Shown here piece after piece: positions 43,168 to 50,217 of a stretch of 64,000 nt of DNA (the stretch's first letter is position 1; each line of letters opens with the position of its first letter). The notes below the pieces were generated by a model. The model did no database searches. It saw only the letters and a program-made list of their open reading frames with translations, and was not told the DNA's origin. This stretch comes from Candidatus Dependentiae bacterium (lineage in GTDB: Bacteria; Babelota; Babeliae; Babelales; Vermiphilaceae), in assembly GCA_040878395.1 (NCBI GenBank), contig JBBDMI010000003.1:62001-126000 (forward strand), written 5' to 3'. Position numbers and translations under genes: made by a program.

Positions 43168-43203
43168 TTTATAATAGCAATTATTTAGGGGGGGGGGGTG
43201 CAA
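43168..43203 (-). promoter_or_regulatory. Putative promoter with an 11-base G/C homopolymer in the spacer
   Basis: On the minus strand TTGCAC (43203-43198) and TATTAT (43176-43171) are 21 bases apart, and ten C of the tract lie in the spacer. The homologous region before the ankyrin gene at 45296 has TTGCAC (46044-46039) and TATTAT (46020-46015) 18 bases apart with no tract. The -35 match to consensus is only TTG. Confidence 0.45.
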
Positions 43204-43344
43204 GGAAAATATGAAAAAACATGCTCTATCAGGGGTAAAAAAGCTAAAAAACAGTTAGAGATAGATTTGGCAAATTGATTTAATGAGGATCTTTGGGTCA
43301 ATTCTTTTTTGAAATGTGGATTGGGAATTGTTGGCCATTTCTTT

Positions 43345-43515
43345 CTATGATAACTTTGCGCAGCCAAGACCTCTTAATATTTTGAACAAGCTTTGGGCGC
43401 TTACATTCTTGCGTGTTCCAGATTTTACACTTTGTACAATAGTTGGAGAAAGGCCGGCAGCCCTTGCAAGCTTATGCATCGAAACTTCATCACTTTCTAT
43501 TGCTGCTGCAATCAT
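43345..43515 (-). CDS. Small XRE/HigA-like helix-turn-helix protein
   Basis: 56 residues, too short for most ORF lists. The core VSMHKLARAAGLSPTIVQSV followed by KSGTRKNVSAQSLFKILRGLG is a complete XRE-type helix-turn-helix with the recognition helix SPTIVQSVKSG. The ATG at 43515 has only GAAGAA before it; it lies 14 bases after the DUF4143 gene's stop on the same strand. Such proteins repress promoters or act as HigA-type antitoxins; a HigB-like remnant lies at 48152. It may also be the remains of a longer regulator. Confidence 0.65.
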   Translation of the reverse strand: MIAAAIESDEVSMHKLARAAGLSPTIVQSVKSGTRKNVSAQSLFKILRGLGCAKLS

Positions 43516-43529
43516 TTCTTCAATTTATT

Positions 43530-44702
43530 TTAAAAAAAATTTTTTAAGTATGTATCAAAAGCACCTGTTGAGATAGAATCAAGGCCGCACGCAATAAATG
43601 TTTCAGTTAATGGAAAGATATCTTTGCCAGGATATATGACCAGTAGTAGGTCAAGTTTCAGATCCCTTTGTGCACTGTGCATGGATTTAGTCGTTGAAGG
43701 GGAATCGGTATATTTGAATTCAAATCCGATTCGCTTTCCTTTTTTTATAATAAACAGATCCAACTCTGCAGATGCTTGTGTTGCCCAAAAAAAGCATTCT
43801 TGAGATGAAACTGAAAGTGTTTGTATAATTTGTTCAAGGGCAAAGCCTTCCCAGAATGCTCCTAACTTAGGATTGCGTTGTAGCATTTTATCATCTTCGA
43901 TATCAAGCAGAGCATTTAAAATTCCGCTATCGCGAAAATAGATTTTGGGTGATTTGACTTGGCGTTTTTTGAGGTTTTCAAACCATGGTGAGAGAATGCG
44001 AATCATAAAAGTTCCTGCAAGGATATCCACATATTTGCGTACGGTATGATCAGAAATGCCAAGCGAGCGAGAAAGTTCACTTGAATTGAGTATTTGTCCA
44101 TGGTAATGAACAAGCATGAGCCAAAAACGGCGCATTTGTTCAGGAGGAATATTAAAGCCTAAGCTTGGAATGTCTCTTTCTAAAAAGGTGGTTATGTAAT
44201 TTTTACGCCAGAGAAAGCTTTTTTCTTCTGTATCGGCTAAATATGAGCGTGGAAATCCTCCTCGGATCCACAGTTTTTTGCTTTCATGTACTTCAAACAA
44301 AGTAAATGGAGGTAGCTCAATATAGCCAATGCGGCCGGCTAATGTTTCAGATGATTGCTGTATGAGGTCTTTTGAGGCGCTGCCAAGAATGAGAAATTGT
44401 TGCTTGTTTTCTGGGCGATCAACAAGAACGCGCAAAATGGGAAAAAGTTCTGGCACACGTTGAATCTCGTCGATGACGATGAATTTTGCAGTGACATTTG
44501 AGAGTGCGAGCATTGGATTTTTTAGACGAGCGAGATCAAGAGGGTCTTCAAGATCAAAAAAATGGGCGTCATCAATGTGATGCTTTGTAACATAATCTCG
44601 TGCTAACGTTGTTTTTCCCACTTGTCGGGGACCCAAAATAGCGCAAATAGGATGAATGCCGAGCAATGTTTGTATACGTTCTAGGTAATCTTTTCTAATC
44701 AT
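43530..44702 (-). CDS. AAA ATPase with DUF4143 C-terminal domain
   Basis: 390 residues. Walker A GPRQVGKTT (24-32), Walker B KFIVIDEIQ (73-81), sensor-like LILGSAS, then GRIGYIELPPFTLFE and the DUF4143 part with a winged-helix (SLGISDHTVRKYVDIL) and the nuclease-like core (ELDLFIIKKGKRIGFEFKYT). These ATPases are widespread, often in variable regions, and their role is unclear; the E-x-K-type C-terminal core recalls restriction-like folds. Two palindromic sites (44706-44748, 44769-44809) lie just upstream. A small XRE gene follows. Confidence 0.93.
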   Translation of the reverse strand: MIRKDYLERIQTLLGIHPICAILGPRQVGKTTLARDYVTKHHIDDAHFFDLEDPLDLARLKNPMLALSNVTAKFIVIDEIQRVPELFPILRVLVDRPENKQQFLILGSASKDLIQQSSETLAGRIGYIELPPFTLFEVHESKKLWIRGGFPRSYLADTEEKSFLWRKNYITTFLERDIPSLGFNIPPEQMRRFWLMLVHYHGQILNSSELSRSLGISDHTVRKYVDILAGTFMIRILSPWFENLKKRQVKSPKIYFRDSGILNALLDIEDDKMLQRNPKLGAFWEGFALEQIIQTLSVSSQECFFWATQASAELDLFIIKKGKRIGFEFKYTDSPSTTKSMHSAQRDLKLDLLLVIYPGKDIFPLTETFIACGLDSISTGAFDTYLKNFF

Positions 44703-44705
44703 AAA

Positions 44706-44748
44706 GTTCCTTGAAAATTCGAGGTTTAACTTCGATATTACAAGGAAC
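44706..44748. promoter_or_regulatory. Palindromic site 1 upstream of the DUF4143 ATPase
   Basis: GTTCCTTG (44706-44713) and CAAGGAAC (44741-44748) are the outer arms, with ATTCGAGGTTT and ACTTCGATATT as imperfect inner arms. It ends four bases before the ATG on the minus strand. Site 2 (44769-44809) has the same design. Confidence 0.6.
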
Positions 44749-44768
44749 TCTGCATAATTGCAATATAT

Positions 44769-44809
44769 TTCCTTGTAAATTCGAGATTTGATCTCGAGAT
44801 TACAAGGAA
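44769..44809. promoter_or_regulatory. Palindromic site 2 upstream of the DUF4143 ATPase
   Basis: TTCCTTGTAA and TTACAAGGAA are perfect outer arms; the inner TCGAGAT and ATCTCGA pair as well. 17 of 19 positions per half are symmetric. Two such sites in tandem look like operators for a dimeric regulator, or recognition sites of the ATPase itself. Confidence 0.6.
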
Positions 44810-45295
44810 GTCAGTGGTTATGTTTTTAGACAGAAGCATAGTCAATCCTATAAAAGAGCTAAATTGATGGTTTGTGTTGGCTTGAGCCACTCTTTATCAT
44901 CTTCATCAAAATTGACTTTTAAACCTAGGCATGAATAGAATGCGTGTTAGGCGTGTTAGGCGTGTTAGGCTGATAGTTATCTCTATTTTGCGAGTTCCGA
45001 ACATATCCAAGAAGTGACGCCAGTCTTCGCTAAAGCTTCAGCTGGCACGGTCATCTTTTTAATGAATTGGTTTACAAAAATAAATTTATATTATTCACGA
45101 AAAGCGAAAGCCACCATACTTCGCTCCTACCAGAGCCTTCGTACGGCAAGCCATTTTTTTCAGATACATATGAAGTTAGTCTCTATCAAAATTGAGCTTC
45201 AAACCCAAGCATGAATAGAAGGCCTTCATTCTTGTTAGGCTGATGGTAATCTTCATTTCGCGATTTGTATAGAACATATCCAATTTTAAATTGGT
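44810..45295. other. Non-coding debris region of the island
   Basis: Holds two minus-strand remnants of the C-terminus of an outer-membrane-type protein: one near 44918-45017, disrupted by three tandem copies of CGTGTTAGG, and one at 45188-45292 reading IGYVLYKSRNEDYHQPNKNE to a terminal F. Between them lies a decayed copy of the structured element (CAGTCTTCGCT at 45021-45031). No intact gene is seen. Confidence 0.6.
45188..45292 (-). pseudogene. C-terminal remnant of a beta-barrel-type protein (copy 2)
   Basis: The minus strand reads QFKIGYVLYKSRNEDYHQPN, then KNEGLLFMLGFEAQF and a stop. Alternating hydrophobic residues and a terminal phenylalanine are typical of the last strands of outer-membrane beta-barrels. 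There is no start; only about 35 codons survive. Copies 1 (about 44918-45017) and 3 (46108-46206) are related. Confidence 0.55.
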
Positions 45296-45973
45296 TTATT
45301 TATTTATTGCCCTTTTGGTCATAGGGCCTTGTTCTGATTGTATAGCTTCTAAAACAGAAGGTTTCTGCTCTCCTGCTGACATCAATTTCGCACCATGGCT
45401 AAGCAGTAGCTCGACTAGCTTATTATCTTTACGTATTGCAGCCCAATATAATGGAGAGTGTGATATTCGTCGTGTTGTTTCAAGATTTTTTTTTTGTATA
45501 ACATTAGGATTAGCATTATGCTTCAGCAACAATCGAATTATTTCGGCATTATCTTCATCTTTAAATTTGTTTACTACTAATTCGACTAAAAATGGCCGAT
45601 CCTCATTTTCTTGGCCGACATTAGGATCAGCGCCATGCTCCAATAACAACTTAACGATAACTGGGTTATTCTTCAATTTGGCTGCTCGCCACAAGGGTCT
45701 TACTTTATATCTATCTGCAATGTTAGGATCAGCTTCGTTCTCTAGTAGTAATTTAGTCATCTCTTCACTTCCATTGTGTATTGCCCAGTGTAAGGCTGTT
45801 AAACCTCTTTCTCCTTTTTCATTTGGATCAATGCCTTGCTTTAACATTTGTTTAACACCATCAATGTTGTTTTCTTTCACAGCAGATATAAAGTTTTGTA
45901 CGTTATTATCGGCAGTCCAGACGTTACAAACAGTTGCCAATGCAACAAGGTAGAGTAAATTTATTTTCTTCAT
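45296..45973 (-). CDS. Secreted ankyrin-repeat protein
   Basis: 225 residues; signal peptide MKKINLLYLVALATVCNVWT-AD, close paralogue of that at 42571. Five ankyrin units: about 24-53, 57-86 (LTALHWAIHNGSEEMTKLLL), 91-120 (RPLWRAAKLKNNPVIVKLLL), 126-160 and 173-200 (SPLYWAAIRKDNKLVELLL). Several carry ADPN turns. It is likely exported and protein-binding. The upstream region is homologous to that of the other ankyrin gene but lacks the G tract. It ends a few bases from an outer-membrane-protein remnant. Confidence 0.9.
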   Translation of the reverse strand: MKKINLLYLVALATVCNVWTADNNVQNFISAVKENNIDGVKQMLKQGIDPNEKGERGLTALHWAIHNGSEEMTKLLLENEADPNIADRYKVRPLWRAAKLKNNPVIVKLLLEHGADPNVGQENEDRPFLVELVVNKFKDEDNAEIIRLLLKHNANPNVIQKKNLETTRRISHSPLYWAAIRKDNKLVELLLSHGAKLMSAGEQKPSVLEAIQSEQGPMTKRAINK

Positions 45974-46293
45974 ATTATCTCCTTTTTTATTTTGAGTTTA
46001 TTTATATTGATTTCATAATAGCAATTATTTTTGGAAGGGTGCAAGGAAATTATGAAAAAATATGCTATATCAGGGGTAAAACAGATAAAAGAGCTAAAAT
46101 CCATCAAAATTGACTTTTAAACCTAGGCATGAATAGAATGCTTTCAGTCGTGTTAGGCTGATAGTTATCTCTATTTTGCGAGTTCCGAACATATCCAAGA
46201 AGTGACGCCAGTTTCGAATAAATGAAATTGGCTATCCAGCCGTCGCTCTTCGAGCTATGGCGGACAAGCGTCTTCTTTAACTGATTTAATATT
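45974..46293. other. Promoter of the ankyrin gene, remnant and repeat element
   Basis: Contains the ankyrin promoter (TTGCAC 46044-46039, TATTAT 46020-46015 on the minus strand), a third outer-membrane-protein tail on the minus strand (46108-46206, reading NYQPNTTESILFMPRFKSQF), and a repeat element with CCAGTTTCG and GTCGCTCTTCGAGCTATGGCGG (46208-46270) directly before a GIY-YIG gene. Confidence 0.6.
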
Positions 46294-46536
46294 ATGTATT
46301 TTGTATATTTCCTAAAATCAATTTCTTTTCCTGATAAAATGTATGTTGGTTATACATCTAATGTTCAAGTTAGATTGGCAGAACACAATGTGGAAAATTT
46401 TTTTCATACATCAAAATATAAACCTTGGGAAATAATAACGTCGTTTGGATTTAAAGAACAATCAAAAGCACTAGCGTTTGAGAAGTATTTAAAGTCAGGT
46501 TCAGGGCGAGTATTTATAAAAAAGCATTTCCTCTGA
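46294..46536 (+). CDS. Stand-alone GIY-YIG nuclease-domain protein, copy C
   Basis: 80 residues: MYFVYFLKS, MYVGYTSNV, VRLAEHN with the conserved Arg and His-Asn, HTSKYKPWEII and FEKYLKSGSGRVFIKKHF. All main motif residues are present. It is bracketed by REP-like hairpins (46208-46270 and 46549-46573) and, like copy B, faces a serine-recombinase fragment. Confidence 0.85.
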   Translation: MYFVYFLKSISFPDKMYVGYTSNVQVRLAEHNVENFFHTSKYKPWEIITSFGFKEQSKALAFEKYLKSGSGRVFIKKHFL

Positions 46537-46574
46537 ATTTGCTTGTTCGCCATAGCCCTTCAGGGCGAAGGAGG

Positions 46575-46860
46575 ATCGCTAATGGCATCGGAGTAATATT
46601 TTGCCAATCCCAAACTGATGCCAAATTGGAACTTTTCTGAAGTTGAAATGCGGTTATTGATAATTTGCCCATCAGAAACGAAATGGAGTTCAATCTCATC
46701 ATTGAGCGCTTTTTCATATAATAAGGATATGCGCTTATCAAACACGTTTCGTGAAAGCCGATCAACTTTATCGCAGCATACTGCGACTTTTTCTTTTTGA
46801 GCCAAAATAAGATCAATGATGCATCAAATTCTGTGCGGTTATTGCAATAGGAGCTTTCAT
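46575..46860 (-). pseudogene. Fragment of a serine recombinase (catalytic domain), frameshifted
   Basis: The minus strand reads ESSYCNNRTEFDA, then after a frame change near 46818 continues LILAQKEKVAVCCDKVDRLS, RNVFDKRISLLYEKAL and ISLGLAKYYSDAISD before REP-like sequence cuts it off. KVDRLSRN is the resolvase motif around the conserved arginines. The N-terminal catalytic serine region is not recognisable. The last 44 bases duplicate 42236-42279, where the next part of such a protein continues. Confidence 0.75.
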
Positions 46861-47183
46861 CGACTGTGTCCGTCGAAGTTTGCCGAGCCAGAAGGCCCGG
46901 ATAGACTAGGTCGGAAGCTGCATATTTCAAGAATTTCAAAATCGCGCATCTGGCAATGTTATTGTTAGTGTATCAGTACATCAAAGAAAAAAAAGAAGAG
47001 CCAATTGCACGTATTTTTTGTGCATTGTTGTCGAACCAACAAACGTTATACGGGGTGGGCTAATGATCTAAATTGAGCTTAACCAATATAAAGAGTCTAG
47101 CCATCAGAAAGTTTTTGTGCTTTAACAAAAAAGTCAGACGATCAATGAAAGTCTGACTTTTAGATTGCAACTATTTTTAATCA
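46861..47183. other. Island debris with a short coding-like remnant and a terminator
   Basis: A REP-like stretch (46866-46905) is followed by an open plus-strand frame that reads KNFKIAHLAMLLLVYQYIKE, then KKEEPIARIFCALLSNQQTL, to a stop at 47063. It may be a broken gene; the only ATG (46956) leaves 35 codons. The terminator of the next minus-strand gene is at 47127-47161. Confidence 0.4.
47127..47161 (-). terminator. Intrinsic terminator after the membrane-protein gene
   Basis: AAAAAAGTCAGAC (47127-47139) pairs with GTCTGACTTTT (47151-47161). On the minus strand the stem is followed by a U-run. Confidence 0.85.
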
Positions 47184-47618
47184 TTATTTAGTAAAGGGCT
47201 TTTTCGATTCGGTGAGTGCTTTTTTCCAGCTTTCGAATGTCTTTTTTCCTAGATATGCTGCCATGATTCCGCTTGCAGTGAGAGAGCCAGCTAAGGTCAT
47301 TTTGTTTATGTTTTTAGGAAATCCCTGATGCAACGCTTTAAGCAATGGTGAGGCAGCTGCGCCGGTCATTATGCCCCAGCAAATTGTCTCAGGGGTTTCC
47401 CCTAAGGAGATGCCTTCTGATGATAAGAACACCGGGTCTTCAATGCATTCACGAATGCAAAAATCGATCAGGAAAAATGACAAAGCGCCTGTTAAAAGAG
47501 TAACTTTCCCTGTATTAAGTACTCCACCTAGAAAATTTTTCGAATTCTCTATGATATTTGCTTGGGCTGACCCGACCAGCATGCACCCTAGCACACTGCT
47601 TAATAGTATACGTTTCAT
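47184..47618 (-). CDS. Small exported membrane protein of unknown function
   Basis: 144 residues; signal peptide MKRILLSSVLGCMLVGSAQA; then hydrophobic segments at about 36-53 (VTLLTGALSFFLIDFCI), 78-92 and 108-125 (LAGSLTASGIMAAYLG); basic C-terminus ESKKPFTK. Three cysteines cluster around CIRECIED. No family recognised. It has its own terminator. It lies in the island but shows no sign of decay. Confidence 0.65.
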   Translation of the reverse strand: MKRILLSSVLGCMLVGSAQANIIENSKNFLGGVLNTGKVTLLTGALSFFLIDFCIRECIEDPVFLSSEGISLGETPETICWGIMTGAAASPLLKALHQGFPKNINKMTLAGSLTASGIMAAYLGKKTFESWKKALTESKKPFTK

Positions 47619-47889
47619 AAAAAGACTCCATTTAAAAGAAAGGTATATTTTTAGCTACTTTAACTATTTTACCATAAAAAAATGAAGGCATCAAGGGCCT
47701 TTGTATTTTGCTTAACGATTGTTTTATTGGTATTATTACTATTTGTGAATCCTTCTAGAAGGGAACGTTGATTTTGCGATGTTTGGCAATTTGCCGATGT
47801 TTTGAGAGCTTAAGTTTTTGCTTTCAACTTCGCCGAACATGACGGTAGAAAAAAAATATTTTTTAAATAAATCACAAAAAAGAAAAACC
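47619..47889. other. Intergenic stretch before GIY-YIG copy D
   Basis: Holds a CCTTCTAGAAGG palindrome (47750-47761), GAACATGACGG REP-like debris (47834-47845) and AT-rich sequence. There is no CCAGTCT element here, unlike at the other GIY-YIG genes. Confidence 0.4.
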
Positions 47890-48132
47890 ATGTATTTCGT
47901 TTATTTACTCAGATCTGTAACTTTTCCGGAAAAAACCTATATAGACCACGCTAAGGATGTTCCGCTTTGTTTGCAAGAGCACAATGCAGGAGAAGATCAG
48001 TATACTGTTCAACATAAGCCGTGGAAATTAGTTACATCTGTTGCGTTTAAGGACCGAGATAAAGCTATCAAGTTTAAACAATATCTTAAGTCCGGACCCG
48101 GTCGGATTTTTACCAAAAAGCACTTTCTATAG
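47890..48132 (+). CDS. Degenerate stand-alone GIY-YIG protein, copy D
   Basis: 80 residues from the ATG at 47890; the frame is open upstream but the family start is MYFVYLLRS. The YIG strand reads TYIDHAKDV (glycine lost), and the conserved arginine position is cysteine (PLCLQEHN). HN-x-G, KPWKLV and the KQYLKSGPGRIFTKKHF helix remain. The fold may survive but catalysis is unlikely. The reading frame is intact, so it is either recently inactivated or kept for a non-catalytic role. Confidence 0.75.
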   Translation: MYFVYLLRSVTFPEKTYIDHAKDVPLCLQEHNAGEDQYTVQHKPWKLVTSVAFKDRDKAIKFKQYLKSGPGRIFTKKHFL

Positions 48133-48151
48133 AATTCACTGATAAAGTTTT

Positions 48152-48301
48152 TTATTGATAAGGATCATCCTGGTATAGATCGCTTTTATAATCTTCTTTC
48201 GCTTTCAATGCTTTTTGTTTTTCTTTTATAGGCATTTTGGCGCTTTTCTTTTCATATGCGTTTGTGACAATGATTTTACCATCATCAAAGAAAAAACATA
48301 T
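48152..48301 (-). pseudogene. C-terminal remnant of a HigB/Gp49-like toxin
   Basis: The open frame reads CFFFDDGKIIVTNAYEKKSA, then KMPIKEKQKALKAKEDYKSD and DPYQ-stop. This matches the C-terminal half of HigB/phage Gp49-like proteins (YFFDxGKxIVLxxxFxKKxxKxPxxEIxxAxxRxxDY). The N-terminal half is missing; a stop lies just upstream in frame. It is consistent with decay of a toxin-antitoxin pair in the island. Confidence 0.55.
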
Positions 48302-48492
48302 TTATTTAAAAGTTCAAATGCGTCTCAATAAACAAGGAATTTTTTAAATTAATTGAGGTTAAGTATTGAGAAAAAGAGAGCCTAGACGTGAATAGAAAAC
48401 TTTGCGCGTGGGCTAGTAGTTATCTACTAGTCTAAAAAAATGTTAGTATTGTAGCCGGTTTCTATTTTTAATTTTTTTCAAAGAGGAAGAAC

Positions 48493-49413
48493 ATGAACGA
48501 ATGTTGGTCAAGTAAGGGTTTGATGCTAGCCTTATTATTGTGTGCGAATGTTGCGCAAGCTGCTGCAGACGAACTATCGAAAGATGTATTTACAAGTTCT
48601 GCTTTAAAAGTATTGTCATATAATATTTGTACTGAAGCAAGAACATTTGGCACAGAGTTAGATATAGAGCATAGGCTTTCGGCGATTTTGAAAATTATAA
48701 AAGAAAGTAATCCAAATATTATTTGCTTGCAAGAAGTGCGTAGTAAAGTTGCTGAAACGGTTGCAGCATTATTGAGTGCAAATGGCTATAGAACCCATTA
48801 CTCTTCAAATAATGGTGGGGAAATGTCGTTGGGATTAATGACTGCATATAAACCGGATTTATTCCTTTGTGAAAGCCATAAAACGCAATGGTTTTCTGAA
48901 ACGCCGAATGAGTGTAGCGGTAATGAATGGTACCCATGGGGGCGCATTTATACCATTGCCAAATTGCGTGCGTGTTTGAAAGGCGGTATGCCAGATACCT
49001 CAAAAGATTCGCTTTGGATAATAAATACTCATTTAGGATTGAAAGAAGAAGAAAAAGAATATAGCGCTAAACAGTTGCTTGCCGCTATGGCAGTTTTAAA
49101 TCGGGCAGTACTTGTTGGTGACATGAATTTCTTTGATGATAAGCAAGGCCTGGAACAACGTAAAATGTATACGGATGCCGGTTTGCTTGATCTTCTTGCA
49201 AAAAAAGTTGGAACTTTTTCAGGTTATTCATATGATGGGTTTATTCCTAAAACAAAAGCGACATTGTCAAAGCTTGATGGTGCTTTTACAAAAGGAATAA
49301 AACAAGTGGAAGCAACTGTTTTGCTTTACGATGAACTTGAAGATGATTTAAGTAATCGTGATGAAATGCCATCAGATCATTTGCCGATTCTATTACGTTT
49401 GGCAAAACTTTAG
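48493..49413 (+). CDS. Exported endonuclease/exonuclease/phosphatase-family hydrolase
   Basis: 306 residues; AAGAGGAAG before the ATG; signal peptide ending in NVAQAAADE. EEP-fold motifs in order: VLSYNI, NIICLQEV (metal-binding Glu), WIINTHLGL (catalytic His), VLVGDMNF (Asp-x-Asn) and PSDHLPI (Asp-His). All catalytic residues are present. The fold includes DNase I, sphingomyelinases and inositol phosphatases; the substrate cannot be read, though exported members in host-associated bacteria often act on lipids or nucleic acids. A strong terminator follows. Confidence 0.9.
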   Translation: MNECWSSKGLMLALLLCANVAQAAADELSKDVFTSSALKVLSYNICTEARTFGTELDIEHRLSAILKIIKESNPNIICLQEVRSKVAETVAALLSANGYRTHYSSNNGGEMSLGLMTAYKPDLFLCESHKTQWFSETPNECSGNEWYPWGRIYTIAKLRACLKGGMPDTSKDSLWIINTHLGLKEEEKEYSAKQLLAAMAVLNRAVLVGDMNFFDDKQGLEQRKMYTDAGLLDLLAKKVGTFSGYSYDGFIPKTKATLSKLDGAFTKGIKQVEATVLLYDELEDDLSNRDEMPSDHLPILLRLAKL

Positions 49414-49426
49414 ATTTTAAATAATG

Positions 49427-49459
49427 AAAAAAGGCCCTATTTTAATAAGGCCTTTTTTC
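49427..49459. terminator. Bidirectional intrinsic terminator
   Basis: AAAAAAGGCC and GGCCTTTTTT arms with a short AT-rich continuation (CTATT/AATA) lie between the convergent EEP gene and the gene at 49468. Confidence 0.9.
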
Positions 49460-49467
49460 ATTGTTAT

Positions 49468-49965
49468 TTAAGATGCAAGTTTTATTAGTTCTTTATGTAG
49501 TCGTTTTGCATCGTTAAAACTGTATTTATCAATTAGATCTGCTGGAAAGAGTTCTGAACCATAATCGGATGCTGTTGGCAGATTGTCTACTATTTTCTTT
49601 AGCTTTTTTGCAGCCAAATCACACTCTTCTTTTGTTGGGTTTAATGATATAAGGTATGCAAGGGCATTTATACGATTATACGGAATGAATTCTTCCCAAC
49701 AATCCCAGGGAAGGCCATCGGGATGAATTATTGTGTGAGTTATTTTTCTTGAAGTGTTTAAGTATGATGCTGCTATTACAATAGGGAATTCTCTCGTTTT
49801 GGGATCAGTTTCATGAATATTATCTTTATTGAAAGTCTTTCTCACAATTTCAACCTGGCCTCTTCTTAGGGCATCAAATCGTGAGAAAGTAGTCGATTCT
49901 TTTGAGTTTTCTGCTGATTGAATGTTTAAGCATACCGCTAAGGTACATAAATAAAATAATTTCAT
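49468..49965 (-). CDS. Secreted protein with a single ankyrin-like unit
   Basis: 165 residues from the ATG at 49965 (AGGAAAC upstream); a longer frame starts at 50004 but would place 13 residues before the signal peptide MKLFYLCTLAVCLNIQS. FDALRRGQVEIVRKTFNKDN followed by TREFPIVIAASYLN resembles one degenerate ankyrin repeat. The rest, with DGLPWDCWEEFIPYNRINAL, is helical and not recognised. It may be a diverged ankyrin protein. Confidence 0.7.
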   Translation of the reverse strand: MKLFYLCTLAVCLNIQSAENSKESTTFSRFDALRRGQVEIVRKTFNKDNIHETDPKTREFPIVIAASYLNTSRKITHTIIHPDGLPWDCWEEFIPYNRINALAYLISLNPTKEECDLAAKKLKKIVDNLPTASDYGSELFPADLIDKYSFNDAKRLHKELIKLAS

Positions 49966-50217
49966 TTTGAGGTTTCCTTTCAAATTGTGTGAGTCTGTTA
50001 ACAAATTTGAATAATATCATAGATTTAAAGTTTATGATATACGCTTTAGTTTACGGCAATTTTTTTCTAATGGAATCTATTGTATGATCTCGAAAATTAT
50101 TTCCAAGCAAGATTGTTCGGCAACAAATCTGAAAAAGTTGCAGTGAAAACTAAAATCGTTAAATGTGCTTTTATTAAGGAATAAAGGAAGTATAAAAGAT
50201 AATTTATGCTTATGTTT
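49966..50217. other. Intergenic stretch
   Basis: About 250 AT-rich bases between two minus-strand genes. It holds the promoter and leader of the gene ending at 49468. No ORF or repeat is evident. Confidence 0.4.

Noticed and set aside
44930-45020. Additional tRNA ending in GACGCCA
   Set aside because: Only the last bases resemble the tRNA-Glu end; no cloverleaf forms. It is the repeat element joined to an outer-membrane-protein remnant.
45291-45953. 220-codon plus-strand ORF opposite the ankyrin gene
   Set aside because: It mirrors the ankyrin repeats on the other strand; no family features, while the minus strand has a signal peptide and canonical ankyrin motifs.
46514-46939. 141-codon minus-strand ORF over the recombinase remnant
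   Set aside because: It is a mixed frame: only its first part follows the recombinase, then the true frame changes; treated as a pseudogene.
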